Origin: an uncultured Bdellovibrionales bacterium
GTDB taxonomy: Bacteria > Bdellovibrionota > FAC87 > UBA2466
DNA: 64,000 nucleotides
Assembly (NCBI GenBank): GCA_937903155.1
Contig: CALCZU010000132.1
Coordinates: 1-64,000 of the forward strand
Reading direction: 5' to 3'
Within the stretch, counting starts at the first letter, position 1; the number at the start of each line of letters is the position of its first letter. A model generated the notes under the pieces. The model worked only from the letters and a program-made list of their open reading frames with translations, was not told where the DNA came from and searched no databases. Position numbers and translations under genes: made by a program. Positions 1-7,663 of this stretch are shown piece after piece.

Positions 1-282
1 ACGCCAACGCCAAGGGAAAAGACCGCAAGTGACCCGTCTCGCGAAGTACCGATGCGTATTCAGAATGCTGTCGTTCTCAGAGATAGGGGACAATGTACCT
101 TCAAAGATTGCAAAGAGACAAAGTTCATCCAAATCCACCACATCAAACCTTACTCTCACGGTGGAAAGCATACGCTAGAGAACCTCACTACCCTCTGCTC
201 AGCTCATCATAAGATGATGCATGAACATCACTCTGCTTCCCACCGTAGAGCCGTGCCCACTCCATCACCTACCCTGTTCTAA
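1..282 (+). CDS. HNH endonuclease, C-terminal part (5' end outside window)
   Basis: The reading frame is open from the first base of the window, so this is the 3' end of a longer gene rather than a 76-residue protein starting at the ATG at 52. The visible part ends in an HNH nuclease domain: Cys-Thr-Phe-Lys-Asp-Cys and a later Leu-Cys-x-x-His-His supply the Cys pairs usual for zinc-stabilised HNH folds, around the catalytic His-His pair in IQIHHIKPYSHGG and the Asn of LENL. The residues TPREKTASDPSREVP before it match the linker common in long bacterial HNH proteins. Such proteins cut DNA with a beta-beta-alpha-metal site. Whether this one is defensive, mobile or housekeeping cannot be told. 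A repeat pair begins immediately after the stop codon. Confidence 0.8.
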   Translation, partial: TPTPREKTASDPSREVPMRIQNAVVLRDRGQCTFKDCKETKFIQIHHIKPYSHGGKHTLENLTTLCSAHHKMMHEHHSASHRRAVPTPSPTLF

Positions 283-290
283 GCACAGAG

Positions 291-398
291 GTTGCCGCGT
301 CGGCTTCGCCTCCTCGCAATGACGAGAGATGACGGCGCATCCAAAGTTCTTCTCGAGTGCATCGAGATTGCTTCGTCGCTTCGCTCCTCGCAACGACG
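291..398. repeat. Two units of the dispersed TTGCGAGGAGCG palindromic repeat
   Basis: Two copies of the repeat family lie between the HNH gene and the polymerase gene: a diverged unit at 291-325 (ends CTCCTCGCAATGACGA) and a canonical unit at 364-398 (GAGATTGCTTCGTCGCTTCG then CTCCTCGCAACGACG). Both are in the same orientation. Each unit has internal dyad symmetry. Short ORFs running through them on either strand are repeat translation, not genes. Confidence 0.8.
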
Positions 399-475
399 GG
401 TAGGATGCCGATGCGCTTCGGTTGATGGGTCGGGTCGGAAAAAACTCCATACCAAGCTGTGCCTTGATCTCTTTT

Positions 476-491
476 CCATACAAATGTATGG
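476..491. promoter_or_regulatory. Palindrome upstream of Y-family polymerase gene, candidate operator
   Basis: A perfect inverted repeat, CCATACA-AA-TGTATGG, sits 35 bases before the TTG start of the polymerase gene. Its position and symmetry fit a repressor site, and SOS control by a LexA-type repressor would suit a translesion polymerase. The sequence is not the E. coli LexA box, and no second copy was noticed in the window, so the regulator is unknown. Confidence 0.35.
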
Positions 492-525
492 TTAAAAACA
501 TCCCTCATTTTATGGAGTATGTGTT

Positions 526-1731
526 TTGAAAGTTGATTGGCTCTTTCTCGATCTCAATAGTTATTTTGCATCGTGTGAACAGCAGGACAATCCTAAACTC
601 AGAGGAAAACCTGTGGCTGTGGTTCCCATGATGGCGGATACGACTTGCTGTTTGGCGGCGAGCTATGAGGCAAAGCGGCTTGGGATTAAAACTGGAACGC
701 TCGTTCGCGAAGCACGGAGAATGTGTCCGCAGATTACTTTTTTAAAAGCGAGACATGATGTTTATGTTCGCTACCATCATCGGATTTTAGAAGCCGTCGA
801 AAAAGTGACGCCGATTCATAAAGTTTGGTCGATTGATGAAATGGCGTGCGAATTGATGGGCAGTGAGAAGGAACTCGAACTCGCTAAAAAGCTTTCTTAC
901 AAAATTAAAGACTCGATTTATAAAAATGCCGGAGATTATTTGCACTGCTCCGTGGGACTTTCGAGTAATTCATTCTTAGCAAAAGTTGCGGCGGACATGA
1001 AAAAGCCGAATGGATTGACAGTGCTGCCGAAAGAATCGCTTCCTCAATCTCTCTACCCTCTCAAGCTTCGAGACTTGCCCGGGATAGGTGCGAAAATGGA
1101 AGCGCGTTTAAATAGTCATGGAATTTTTTCGATTGAGACTCTCTGCGGCCTTTCAAAAGATCGCATGCTTTCGGTGTGGGGTGGAATTGTCGGCGCGCGA
1201 TTCTACGAACTGATTCGAGGAGAAAATCTTGATTTACCAAAATCAAAAACGCACTCGATAGGACACCAACATGTTCTCGCTCCCGACTCAAGAACTCGCG
1301 ACGGTGCGGTCACCTATTTAAAACGCCTTGCTTCGAAGGCAGCGTTTCGTCTTCGAAAAAACCAGTATTTTACTCGTAAAATTGGAATTGAAGTGAAATA
1401 TCAATATCACTCACCTTCTTTTTGGGTCGAAAAAAGAATTGAAGAAACCCAGAGCACCCTCGTCCTCTTAAAAATCCTCGACGACATCGCGAAACAGATT
1501 TTGCCGGAAAAACCGCTTAGGGTCGGAATCGTGCTGTCCGATCTTATCCCTGCCGAAAATCATCAGCTCACTCTTTTTCACGACGGTAAGGTGAATGAAA
1601 TCTCGAGTGCGATGGATAATATCAATGAAAAATTTGGAAACGACGCGATTTTTTTCGGTGGGGTTCCTCCCCAAACAGAAACAAAGAGTAAGATCGCCTT
1701 TAGTAGAATCCCCGAAGAGTACGAACTTTAA
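526..1731 (+). CDS. Y-family translesion DNA polymerase (DinB/UmuC-like)
   Basis: This 401-residue protein is a Y-family DNA polymerase that copies past damaged bases. Motif I is LFLDLNSYFASCEQ with metal-binding Asp9; the following Asn11 in place of Asp resembles UmuC (DVN) more than DinB (DMD). The second acidic pair is Asp104-Glu105 in WSIDE, so all three catalytic acids are present. A helix-hairpin-helix (LPGIGAKMEARL, about 184-195) follows the palm, and a little-finger domain comes after it. QLTLF at 347-351 matches the beta-clamp-binding motif QL(S/D)LF. The start is TTG, chosen because GGAG lies 8 bases upstream and no ATG or GTG is open in frame. No umuD-like gene adjoins it. Whether it is closer to DinB or UmuC is uncertain, so no symbol is given. 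Confidence 0.9.
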   Translation: MKVDWLFLDLNSYFASCEQQDNPKLRGKPVAVVPMMADTTCCLAASYEAKRLGIKTGTLVREARRMCPQITFLKARHDVYVRYHHRILEAVEKVTPIHKVWSIDEMACELMGSEKELELAKKLSYKIKDSIYKNAGDYLHCSVGLSSNSFLAKVAADMKKPNGLTVLPKESLPQSLYPLKLRDLPGIGAKMEARLNSHGIFSIETLCGLSKDRMLSVWGGIVGARFYELIRGENLDLPKSKTHSIGHQHVLAPDSRTRDGAVTYLKRLASKAAFRLRKNQYFTRKIGIEVKYQYHSPSFWVEKRIEETQSTLVLLKILDDIAKQILPEKPLRVGIVLSDLIPAENHQLTLFHDGKVNEISSAMDNINEKFGNDAIFFGGVPPQTETKSKIAFSRIPEEYEL

Positions 1732-1777
1732 ATCAACGCATCTCGTCGTTATCATTTCATTTTTTTACTTAAATTAT

Positions 1778-1806
1778 TTGACAGTTTTTTTTCTGAGATT
1801 TATATC
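1778..1806 (+). promoter_or_regulatory. Sigma-70-type promoter for the leader RNA
   Basis: TTGACA (1778-1783), a 17-base spacer, and TATATC (1801-1806) form a near-consensus promoter. The predicted transcription start is about 1813, roughly 210 bases before the next start codon. This leaves room for the structured RNA described next. It is the best -35/-10 pair noticed in the window. Confidence 0.7.
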
Positions 1807-1812
1807 TCTCAT

Positions 1813-1932
1813 CACTAAGAACTAGCGAATCAGTCGAAAGACTTACAAAGCTAGATGAAGAGGTACTTCTTACCGAAGCACACATTAGGTGTGCCTCCCT
1901 TCCAAAGGGAGTCGAATTCTTCGGCCTCTTTT
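1813..1932 (+). ncRNA. Structured leader or small RNA, unidentified
   Basis: Between the promoter and the small secreted-protein gene the sequence folds into two domains. Domain 1 is a stem CTAGC (1822-1826)/GCTAG (1850-1854) enclosing AGTC-GAAA-GACT (1832-1843), a GNRA tetraloop hairpin with asymmetric internal loops. Domain 2 is a closing stem AAGAGG (1858-1863)/CCTCTT (1925-1930), a 9-base bulge, a stem CCGAAG (1873-1878)/CTTCGG (1919-1924), and two inner hairpins, CACAC/GTGTG (1879-1893) and CTCCCTT/AAGGGAG (1895-1911). It ends in a short T run. GGTA-CTTCT-TACC at 1862-1874 offers a competing fold. It may be a riboswitch-like leader or an independent small RNA. No family is assigned. Confidence 0.55.
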
Positions 1933-2022
1933 ATAACGAATAAACTATCTGAAGTGGGTTTTACCGGTTACTGGGTTGGTATCTGAATTTGCCTACTTTT
2001 ATTTGTTAAAAGGACCTCAACA

Positions 2023-2445
2023 ATGAAAAATCTTATCACTTTCGCAGTTATCGGAATGATTTCCACAAGCGTTACGTTTGCGAGCGGTTTCAAATGCGAA
2101 GCGACCAACGATTCTGGTTTCAACGCAAAACTCTTCAATAAAACCCTTGGAGCCACACGCACTCCTGCGGTTCTTGTGGTCAGCAACGAAGAAGCAATTC
2201 CTGCAACATTGCTGAAACGTACAAACACAGAAATCCGCAAATATAACACCGCTCACAAAGTTCAATACGTCGTCGACGGAAACGCTGCGATTGGCGCCGA
2301 CACCGTGACTCTCCAAATCAACTTCAAAGAAGGTCAAGAAACCATTGATGAAGGCGATGTAGTCGAAGGACAACTCATTTTAGCTTCTCGCGGCCGCCGC
2401 GCAGCCATCCCAATGGACTGCGTCCGCTACCTAAAAGCAAACTAA
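2023..2445 (+). CDS. Small secreted protein of unknown function
   Basis: This is a 140-residue protein with a clear Sec signal peptide (MKNLITFAVIGMISTSVTFA, cleavage expected after Ala-Ser or Phe-Ala near residue 20). The mature part is about 120 residues with only two Cys (FKCEA and PMDCVRY), placed to form one disulfide joining its two ends. The rest alternates short polar and beta-prone stretches (VLVVSNEE, HKVQYVVDG, DTVTLQINF, VVEGQLIL), which suggests a small periplasmic beta-rich fold. No family is recognised. AAAGGA lies about 11 bases before the ATG. The gene follows a promoter and structured leader and is followed by two hairpins, so it appears to be a tightly controlled single-gene unit. 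Confidence 0.8.
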   Translation: MKNLITFAVIGMISTSVTFASGFKCEATNDSGFNAKLFNKTLGATRTPAVLVVSNEEAIPATLLKRTNTEIRKYNTAHKVQYVVDGNAAIGADTVTLQINFKEGQETIDEGDVVEGQLILASRGRRAAIPMDCVRYLKAN

Positions 2446-2461
2446 TCACGAGACAAGTTTA

Positions 2462-2490
2462 GCTACAGGAAGCCGAAATGCTTCCGTAGC
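2462..2490 (+). other. Stable hairpin between stop codon and terminator
   Basis: GCTAC-A-GGAAGC, loop CGAAAT, GCTTCC-GTAGC: an 11-base-pair stem interrupted by one bulged A. It lies just upstream of the terminator, so it would form in the 3' UTR of the small secreted-protein transcript. It may protect the 3' end or belong to a 3'-derived small RNA. Confidence 0.5.
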
Positions 2491-2505
2491 ATCGGGCATA
2501 AAAGG

Positions 2506-2535
2506 ATCCCTCTTCGCAAGAAGAGGGATTTTTTT
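2506..2535 (+). terminator. Rho-independent terminator
   Basis: ATCCCTCTTC (2506-2515), loop GCAA, GAAGAGGGAT (2520-2529), then a run of seven T. This is a perfect 10-base-pair stem with an intrinsic-terminator tail, ending the transcript of the small secreted protein. Confidence 0.9.
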
Positions 2536-2608
2536 CGGTCCCGTCAAAACCAAAATCCGAATCATCGAAGGGCCAGCCGCGGCGCAGCCCCAAAGGGGCG
2601 CAGCCGGG

Positions 2609-2637
2609 TCGACAACTCCCCACTTGTGCGCTATTTC
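2609..2637 (+). promoter_or_regulatory. Promoter of the helicase gene, apparently leaderless
   Basis: TCGACA (2609-2614), 17 bases, TATTTC (2632-2637). The TTG start codon is 8 bases after the -10 box and no Shine-Dalgarno sequence is present, so the transcript probably begins at or next to the start codon. Confidence 0.45.
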
Positions 2638-2645
2638 CAGTTAGC

Positions 2646-4937
2646 TTGGATTACATAGAAACATTAAATGAGAAGCAGCGTGAAGCTGTCCTACACGGCG
2701 AAGGACCGATCCTGATTTTAGCCGGCGCCGGCTCAGGAAAAACACGCGTCCTTACACATCGAATCGCGCACTTGATTTATCAACACCGCGTAGCTCCCGA
2801 TCAAATTTTAGCGCTGACCTTTACCAATAAAGCCGCTGCTGAAATGCGGGGGCGAGTTGTAAAAGTCTTAGAAAAACTTTTGCCGCAGATTTTTCGAGAG
2901 CGCGACCTTTGGATCAGCACTTTTCACTCCGCATGCGTTCGGATCTTACGATCTGATATCCATCACTTAGGCTATTCCAATCAGTTTACGATCTACGACG
3001 ATTCGGATCAGCAATCCGTGATTAAAGCCTGTTTAAAAGATCTTAACGTTAGCGATTCAGTATATTCACCCAAATCAATCCAATCCCGTATTAATAAAGT
3101 CAAAAATGAGGGCTACGATCATTTGAGTTATAAGCCTTCGTTCGGCGGCCCATACGAAGATATTTTTATGCGAGTCTTCGAAAGATACGCAGAGGTCTTG
3201 AAGCAGTCGTCCGCACTCGATTTTGCCGATTTGATTTTGAAAACCGTCCACCTTTTTGAACAGGTGCCCAGAGTTTTACAAGGATACCAAGAACGATTCA
3301 CTTATGTTTTGGTAGATGAGTACCAAGATACAAATCGCAGCCAGTATCTTTTAATGAAACTGCTCGCCGGAGAACGCCAAAATATTTGCGTCGTGGGAGA
3401 TGAAGATCAGTCGATTTACAAATGGCGAGGAGCGGATATCCGCAACATTTTAAATTTCGAAAAAGATTATCCGAGTGCTCGCATTTTTAAACTCGAGCAG
3501 AACTATCGCTCGACTAAGAACATTATTGAAGCTGCGAGCTCTGTAATTTCTTACAATACCGAACGACGCGATAAAACACTTTGGACCTCGAATAACGAAG
3601 GCGAAAAAATTTCTCTTTTCGAATGCTACGATGAACATGACGAAGCCCACAAACTCATCCACGAAGTGACGAATGCGATTAATGAAGGTGCCGCTTTGAA
3701 TGACATGGCGGTTTTCTACCGGACCAATGCACAATCCCGCTTAGTGGAAGACATGCTTCGCGCAAAAGGCGTCAATTATCAAATCTACGGGGGTTTGAAA
3801 TTCTACGACCGTCTCGAGGTCAAAGACACGCTCGCTTATTTAAAACTGATTTCAAATCCCAGTGACGATGTCAGTTTTCGTCGCATTGTAAACGTTCCTA
3901 CTCGAGGAATCGGTGCGGTGTCGTTAGAAAAGTTTACGCTCAAAGCTCGGGAATATGATTGTAGTCTCTATACCCTGCTCGGAAAAATCTTTGGACCCGA
4001 TCCAGAAGTCGTCTGTGATTTAGGAAGAGGCGCAAAAAACTTTAAAACGTTCTTCCACCTGATGGAAAGTTTTAGAGCCGCGAAGCAAAGCATTCTTCCC
4101 TCTGACCTCATCAATATGGTGATCGAGGACACAGGCTATCGCAAAAGCCTTTCAGACGACCACTCGCCTGAAGCCCAGAGCCGACTCGAAAATCTTGCCG
4201 AGTTAAGACAAAGTGTGGTGGAGTTTGAACTGCGACGAGGAGCGGAAAATCCCACTCAAACGCTAACGCTAGAAGGCTTTTTAGAAGAAATTGCTTTGGT
4301 CTCTGACTTAGATAAAGCCGATCCAACCGCACCGGCCATTAAACTAATGACCATTCATATGGCGAAAGGTCTCGAATTCGACGATGTTTTTATTCTAGGT
4401 TTAGAAGAAGAACTTTTCCCAAATGTTCGACCTTGGGAACCTGAAGAACCCGCTGATGTGGAAGAGGAGCGCCGACTTTTTTACGTTGCCATTACTCGAG
4501 CACGTAAAAAACTGCGCCTATTTTTTGCGAAGAACCGTACCGTTTTTGGAAATGCGCACTTTAGAGTGTCGAGTCGTTTTATCGACGAAATCCCCGAACA
4601 GTATTTAGAAAAAAACAAAGCCGATTACTTCTCACGAAGAAGAAATTATTTAGAACGCCCCGGACTCCCTCCCCGCAAAGCTTGGGGAAGAAGCCAGGAT
4701 GAATTCGCCGATCCCGTCCCGGACGATGACTACGCACAAGTGCCTTTTGACGAAGGAAGTTCTACTGAATTCGAAGGACAAGAGGCATTTAAACGGGGCT
4801 CGAAAGTTTTACATCCTGCCTTTGGCGAAGGAATTGTCAGACAGTGCCTCGACAAAGATAAATTGATGGTCGAGTTCAGAGGACAAGGGGTCAAAAAGAT
4901 TTCCCTCAAATTTTCTCATCTCAAAGGCATCGAATGA
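2646..4937 (+). CDS. pcrA: UvrD/PcrA-type superfamily 1 DNA helicase
   Basis: A 763-residue 3'-5' DNA helicase of the UvrD/PcrA group, used in nucleotide excision and mismatch repair and in clearing RecA or stalled complexes. The Q motif is LNEKQREAV (7-15), Walker A is AGAGSGKT (26-33), motif II is VDEYQDTN (Asp224, Glu225), motif III is VGDEDQSIYKWRGA, and motif VI is YVAITRARKKL. Full family length and all motifs are present. The C-terminal GSKVLHPAFGEGIV segment is the small Tudor-like domain by which PcrA/UvrD contact RNA polymerase. The start is TTG, since no ATG or GTG is open upstream. The stop overlaps the next start by four bases (ATGA), so the acetyltransferase is translationally coupled. 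UvrD and PcrA cannot be separated by reading alone; the symbol is by type. Confidence 0.92.
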   Translation: MDYIETLNEKQREAVLHGEGPILILAGAGSGKTRVLTHRIAHLIYQHRVAPDQILALTFTNKAAAEMRGRVVKVLEKLLPQIFRERDLWISTFHSACVRILRSDIHHLGYSNQFTIYDDSDQQSVIKACLKDLNVSDSVYSPKSIQSRINKVKNEGYDHLSYKPSFGGPYEDIFMRVFERYAEVLKQSSALDFADLILKTVHLFEQVPRVLQGYQERFTYVLVDEYQDTNRSQYLLMKLLAGERQNICVVGDEDQSIYKWRGADIRNILNFEKDYPSARIFKLEQNYRSTKNIIEAASSVISYNTERRDKTLWTSNNEGEKISLFECYDEHDEAHKLIHEVTNAINEGAALNDMAVFYRTNAQSRLVEDMLRAKGVNYQIYGGLKFYDRLEVKDTLAYLKLISNPSDDVSFRRIVNVPTRGIGAVSLEKFTLKAREYDCSLYTLLGKIFGPDPEVVCDLGRGAKNFKTFFHLMESFRAAKQSILPSDLINMVIEDTGYRKSLSDDHSPEAQSRLENLAELRQSVVEFELRRGAENPTQTLTLEGFLEEIALVSDLDKADPTAPAIKLMTIHMAKGLEFDDVFILGLEEELFPNVRPWEPEEPADVEEERRLFYVAITRARKKLRLFFAKNRTVFGNAHFRVSSRFIDEIPEQYLEKNKADYFSRRRNYLERPGLPPRKAWGRSQDEFADPVPDDDYAQVPFDEGSSTEFEGQEAFKRGSKVLHPAFGEGIVRQCLDKDKLMVEFRGQGVKKISLKFSHLKGIE

Positions 4938-5839
4938 TTTTCAAAAAATTGACCCCTGACGAGCGAGTGGCCGTTTTTGGAGATAGAGCGGAAGCTTGGA
5001 AAGGCACACTCTCGAGCGAACAATTTATCGAGCGCAATCATAGACTCTATAAACACCCGTTTGGGCAAAAGAGAATCTCTACCTACGCCCTTATCGACGA
5101 AAAGAAGATTTGCGCCTCGATGGATATTCTAGATATAGAATTGAAAGTAAAAAGAAAATCCGGAATTGAATCTGAAAAAGGTTGTTTACTAGCTTCGGTC
5201 ATTACTCCGAAAGAAATGCGGAATCAGGGATACGCAAAAAAGCTTCTCTCCGAATTTTTCGATGCCCGCCCCACATTAAAAGGAGTCGGTTATTCTGACA
5301 TTGGCCCTGAATATTACAAGGCGTACGGATTTGCCCCTCAGAAGGTGTATGTCGTCGAAGGCAATGCGACTGAAAAGACGTTGGAGTCTTCACCATCGAT
5401 TGAATTGAAAGAGTTTTTAACTGGCTTGAATACTTGTCGACAAGCGGAGCTTCTCTGCCACTCCGAAAACTCTGCTTTTGTCGCACCCGATCCTGAATTT
5501 TTGGATTGGCATCTCGAACGCTATCGCTACTTTGCCGAGATCACTCAGAACAAATTACCCGAAAAAAATACCTACCGATTGATTCACTCTAATCAAGAGC
5601 ACTTGATTTTTTCAGTTCCTAATTTTGCAAAAAATCTTCTCGAAGGATTGCGCGTGACTTCAGGATGTATTCATTGCGAAGCATGGCTTTCCAATGAGGC
5701 CTTCCGTTTGGGACTGAAAGGGTATTTGTACTGGGATGTTCTTCCTCCCGCTCATTCTTATAAACACGAATGGCCCGTGCTGAGAACCGGCCATCAAAAT
5801 TCTTTTTTCGTCGATCCTCAACTTTGCGATTGGTGGTAA
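4934..5839 (+). CDS. GNAT acetyltransferase, LYC1-like two-domain
   Basis: A 301-residue protein whose first half is a GNAT fold. The acetyl-CoA pocket motif is visible as SVITPKEMRNQGYAKKLLSE (about 95-114), matching the R/Q-x-x-G-x-A/G signature, and is followed by YSDIGPEYYKAYGF, the conserved Tyr/Gly-Phe strand region. The second half (about 150-301) lacks a second GNAT motif; the layout resembles fungal LYC1-type lysine acetyltransferases, but this is a resemblance only. The four-base overlap with the helicase gene implies co-expression; a role modifying a repair protein is speculation. Confidence 0.75.
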   Translation: MIFKKLTPDERVAVFGDRAEAWKGTLSSEQFIERNHRLYKHPFGQKRISTYALIDEKKICASMDILDIELKVKRKSGIESEKGCLLASVITPKEMRNQGYAKKLLSEFFDARPTLKGVGYSDIGPEYYKAYGFAPQKVYVVEGNATEKTLESSPSIELKEFLTGLNTCRQAELLCHSENSAFVAPDPEFLDWHLERYRYFAEITQNKLPEKNTYRLIHSNQEHLIFSVPNFAKNLLEGLRVTSGCIHCEAWLSNEAFRLGLKGYLYWDVLPPAHSYKHEWPVLRTGHQNSFFVDPQLCDWW

Positions 5840-5844
5840 GCACC

Positions 5845-5885
5845 AAAAAAGAAGCGGAGAAAACTGTTTGTCAGTTTCCTCCGCT
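5845..5885 (-). terminator. Terminator for the minus-strand secreted-protein gene
   Basis: An inverted repeat AGCGGAG...CTCCGCT (5853-5885) continues inward as AAACTG/CAGTTT with one mismatch and loop TTTGT. On the minus strand the stem is followed by a T run (complement of the A run at 5845-5850). It lies 30 bases past the stop of the gene ending at 5915. It may also slow plus-strand readthrough from the GNAT gene. Confidence 0.75.
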
Positions 5886-5914
5886 CATCAGCCCCCAAAT
5901 ACCCATCTTCGTTC

Positions 5915-6322
5915 TTATTCCGCAAGAATTCTTCGGTAATGCTTTTGCATTTGCGTGAGACGGGTATCAATCAACTTTTTCTGCCCTTGCCAGTTATCGG
6001 CAGGCGCAAGCTTCAAGTCATCGATATCTTCTTTGACTCGTTTGCAATCTTTTTGAATCACATTCGCCAATCTCTCAATTTCCCGGCGTTCTTTAGAAGG
6101 GGTGAGATTCGCTCCTTTTTTAAGCGTGGAACTGACTCGTTCCCAACGCTTAAGTTTTCTTTCAACTCCTTGCAGGTAGTCCGCCCGATCTTTGTCCAAG
6201 CCGAGTGCGCTTGGATTTTGACTATCGCGAGCCATGTCCCGCTCAACGATATCAATTGCAAGGAGAGAGCTAGAAAGAAAGTTTGCCAGTAAAAATTGAA
6301 GGATGACAATTGTGCGTTTCAA
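5915..6322 (-). CDS. Small secreted helical protein of unknown function
   Basis: About 135 residues: a signal peptide (MKRTIVILQFLLANFLSSSLLA) followed by a charged, strongly helical mature region rich in Lys, Arg, Glu and Asp with no Cys except one (IQKDCKR). The heptad-like pattern RKLKRWERV...ERREIERLANVIQKD suggests an alpha-helical bundle or coiled coil. The TTG at 6322 is preferred because AGGAGG stands four bases before it; an ATG at 6346 would add eight residues (MLLFRGGR) encoded by the ribosome-binding site itself and would spoil the signal peptide. No family is recognised. Confidence 0.7.
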   Translation of the reverse strand: MKRTIVILQFLLANFLSSSLLAIDIVERDMARDSQNPSALGLDKDRADYLQGVERKLKRWERVSSTLKKGANLTPSKERREIERLANVIQKDCKRVKEDIDDLKLAPADNWQGQKKLIDTRLTQMQKHYRRILAE

Positions 6323-6457
6323 TCTGCCTCCTCTAAACAAGAGCAAATGGGCTCTCGACTATTGGAAATGCAAGTCCAATGCCTTAAAACTAGGCACAAG
6401 GAAGCAGAAAAACTGCCTCAAATTGTTTCAGTATGTACTTTAATGTGAATTTCAGCT

Positions 6458-6496
6458 CCGTCATTGCGAGGGTGCGTAGCACCCTCGCAATGACGG
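6458..6496. repeat. Perfect 18-bp-stem palindrome of the dispersed repeat family
   Basis: CCGTCATTGCGAGGGTGC, loop GTA, then its exact complement. It contains the family core GTCATTGCGAGG but carries GGTGC/GCACC in place of the GAGCGAAGC part, so it is a sub-type; the same sub-type appears at 22524-22612. Confidence 0.85.
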
Positions 6497-6533
6497 ATTT
6501 TCGATCTTTTCAACAGAGCAAGATTGCTCGCGA

Positions 6534-7265
6534 CTAAAACTTTGCGATCAAAGACGTCGTAAAAGTTGAATCGTATTTTTCTCCACCGACTTTGAGGGGA
6601 GTATTTCGATATTTTCCGAGATACGCTGTTTTGAGAGAAAGTTTTTCGCTCATGGCGACCGCAAGAGAACCTTCAAAATTAAACTGACTCGCATTCGAAT
6701 CATTTAAACTGGGCAACGCTTCCACCCAAAGTTTTCCGAGGACGGTGCCCGTCAACTGTTTCGAACCTTCAAGGTAGACACGGATGAAATGGAGATTGGC
6801 CGTACGCGGAATCACGCTATCGACGCGAGCTTCATACGTGTATCGGTAACCGGCTTCTGTAAAAAGATAGCTTCCTTTTTTGTCTTTTTCTTCAGGAAAT
6901 AAATAGTACTTACCGCCCGCGTCGACGTTGGTTCGGTATTCATATCCGTTGAAAGTATCACCTTCCCAAGAATTCCCGAGGAAAATTCCAAATCGTTCGG
7001 AAAAGTCGCGGCCATATTTTAATCCTGCACTCCAACTTCTAGCGGACTCGACATCACTTGCTTTCCCGTAAAGATATTTTCCTTGCAGTGTAAAATTATT
7101 TGCATCCAAAGTGTATTTCGAAGTGTGTTTTGCCTGAAGCGTTTTCGTGCTGCTATTGCCTGAAGTTAAAACAGCACCTAACTCACTTTCGTTGGTTAAA
7201 CTCGAAGTCGGCTCTGCAGCGATGAGCAAAAAAGGGAAAATCCATAATAGAAATAACTTTTTCAT
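6534..7265 (-). CDS. DUF481 outer-membrane protein
   Basis: A 243-residue outer-membrane beta-barrel of the DUF481 family (salt-stress-induced outer membrane proteins). It has a signal peptide (KKLFLLWIFPFLLIAA) and about twelve amphipathic strands such as NFTLQGKYLYGKA, SWSAGLKYGRDF, GSYLFTEAGYRYTYEA and SLKTAYLGKYRN. It ends in aromatic Phe (TSLIAKF), the usual signal for the BAM machinery. Length and the opening ELGAVLTSGNSSTKT pattern (family: G-x-x-x-T-x-G-N-x-x-T) fit well. The mechanosensitive channel gene lies 23 bases upstream on the same strand; both relate to osmotic stress, so co-transcription is plausible. Confidence 0.85.
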   Translation of the reverse strand: MKKLFLLWIFPFLLIAAEPTSSLTNESELGAVLTSGNSSTKTLQAKHTSKYTLDANNFTLQGKYLYGKASDVESARSWSAGLKYGRDFSERFGIFLGNSWEGDTFNGYEYRTNVDAGGKYYLFPEEKDKKGSYLFTEAGYRYTYEARVDSVIPRTANLHFIRVYLEGSKQLTGTVLGKLWVEALPSLNDSNASQFNFEGSLAVAMSEKLSLKTAYLGKYRNTPLKVGGEKYDSTFTTSLIAKF

Positions 7266-7288
7266 GACCGTTCCTTCAATTCTTAAAC

Positions 7289-7588
7289 TTATTTTTTAAC
7301 GACTTTTTCTTCTTTTAATACAAACTTACAAAACAGGAAGATGATAAATGCAACGATTGCAAAGTCAATTGTCGTCCCTAAAACTTTACCGTAAAGAATT
7401 CCGTTGTAACTGAGTTTGCGAATGTCATCTAGGTTTGCGGCTTTGAGCGCCGGCTGGAAAATCAGCGGCATTAAAAGATCATTTACAAAACTTCCCAAAA
7501 GTTCGTTGAATTTTCCCCCAATGATCACACCGATTGCGAGTCCAATCACGCCGTAACTTTTTAAAAACCCAAAAAATTCGCTGAGCAT
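7289..7588 (-). CDS. mscL: Large-conductance mechanosensitive channel MscL
   Basis: A 99-residue inner-membrane channel that opens under membrane tension to release solutes during osmotic downshock. TM1 includes VIGLAIGVIIGGKFNELLGSF with the Gly/Ala-rich pore helix and the following VNDLLMPLI, the best-conserved MscL segment; TM2 is DFAIVAFIIFLFCKFVL with a Lys-rich cytoplasmic tail (KEEKVVKK). It is shorter than E. coli MscL (136) because the periplasmic loop and C-terminal bundle are reduced. The N-terminus MLSEFFGFLKSYG is the usual amphipathic S1 helix. It is upstream of the DUF481 gene and divergent from gatC. Confidence 0.88.
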   Translation of the reverse strand: MLSEFFGFLKSYGVIGLAIGVIIGGKFNELLGSFVNDLLMPLIFQPALKAANLDDIRKLSYNGILYGKVLGTTIDFAIVAFIIFLFCKFVLKEEKVVKK

Positions 7589-7663
7589 TCAAATTCCCCC
7601 GTTTGTAATTAAGCACATGTTCATACCAGCCTCGGTAGACTCCGTCAAAAATTGACAGTTTTC

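Noticed and set aside
265..508. Four overlapping short ORFs on both strands downstream of the HNH gene
   Set aside because: They translate the dispersed repeat units; similar peptides would arise at every repeat copy.
1813..1932. Assignment of the leader RNA as a c-di-GMP-I riboswitch
   Set aside because: The GAAA hairpin, ACAAAGC strand and GGTA/TACCGA hairpin look similar, but the conserved GACGCAAAGCC and GGGCAAACC strings are incomplete, so a named call is not justified without a covariance-model search.
2587..2599. GCCCC-AAA-GGGGC hairpin before the helicase gene
   Set aside because: Only a 5-bp stem without a T run, upstream of the candidate promoter; no clear role.
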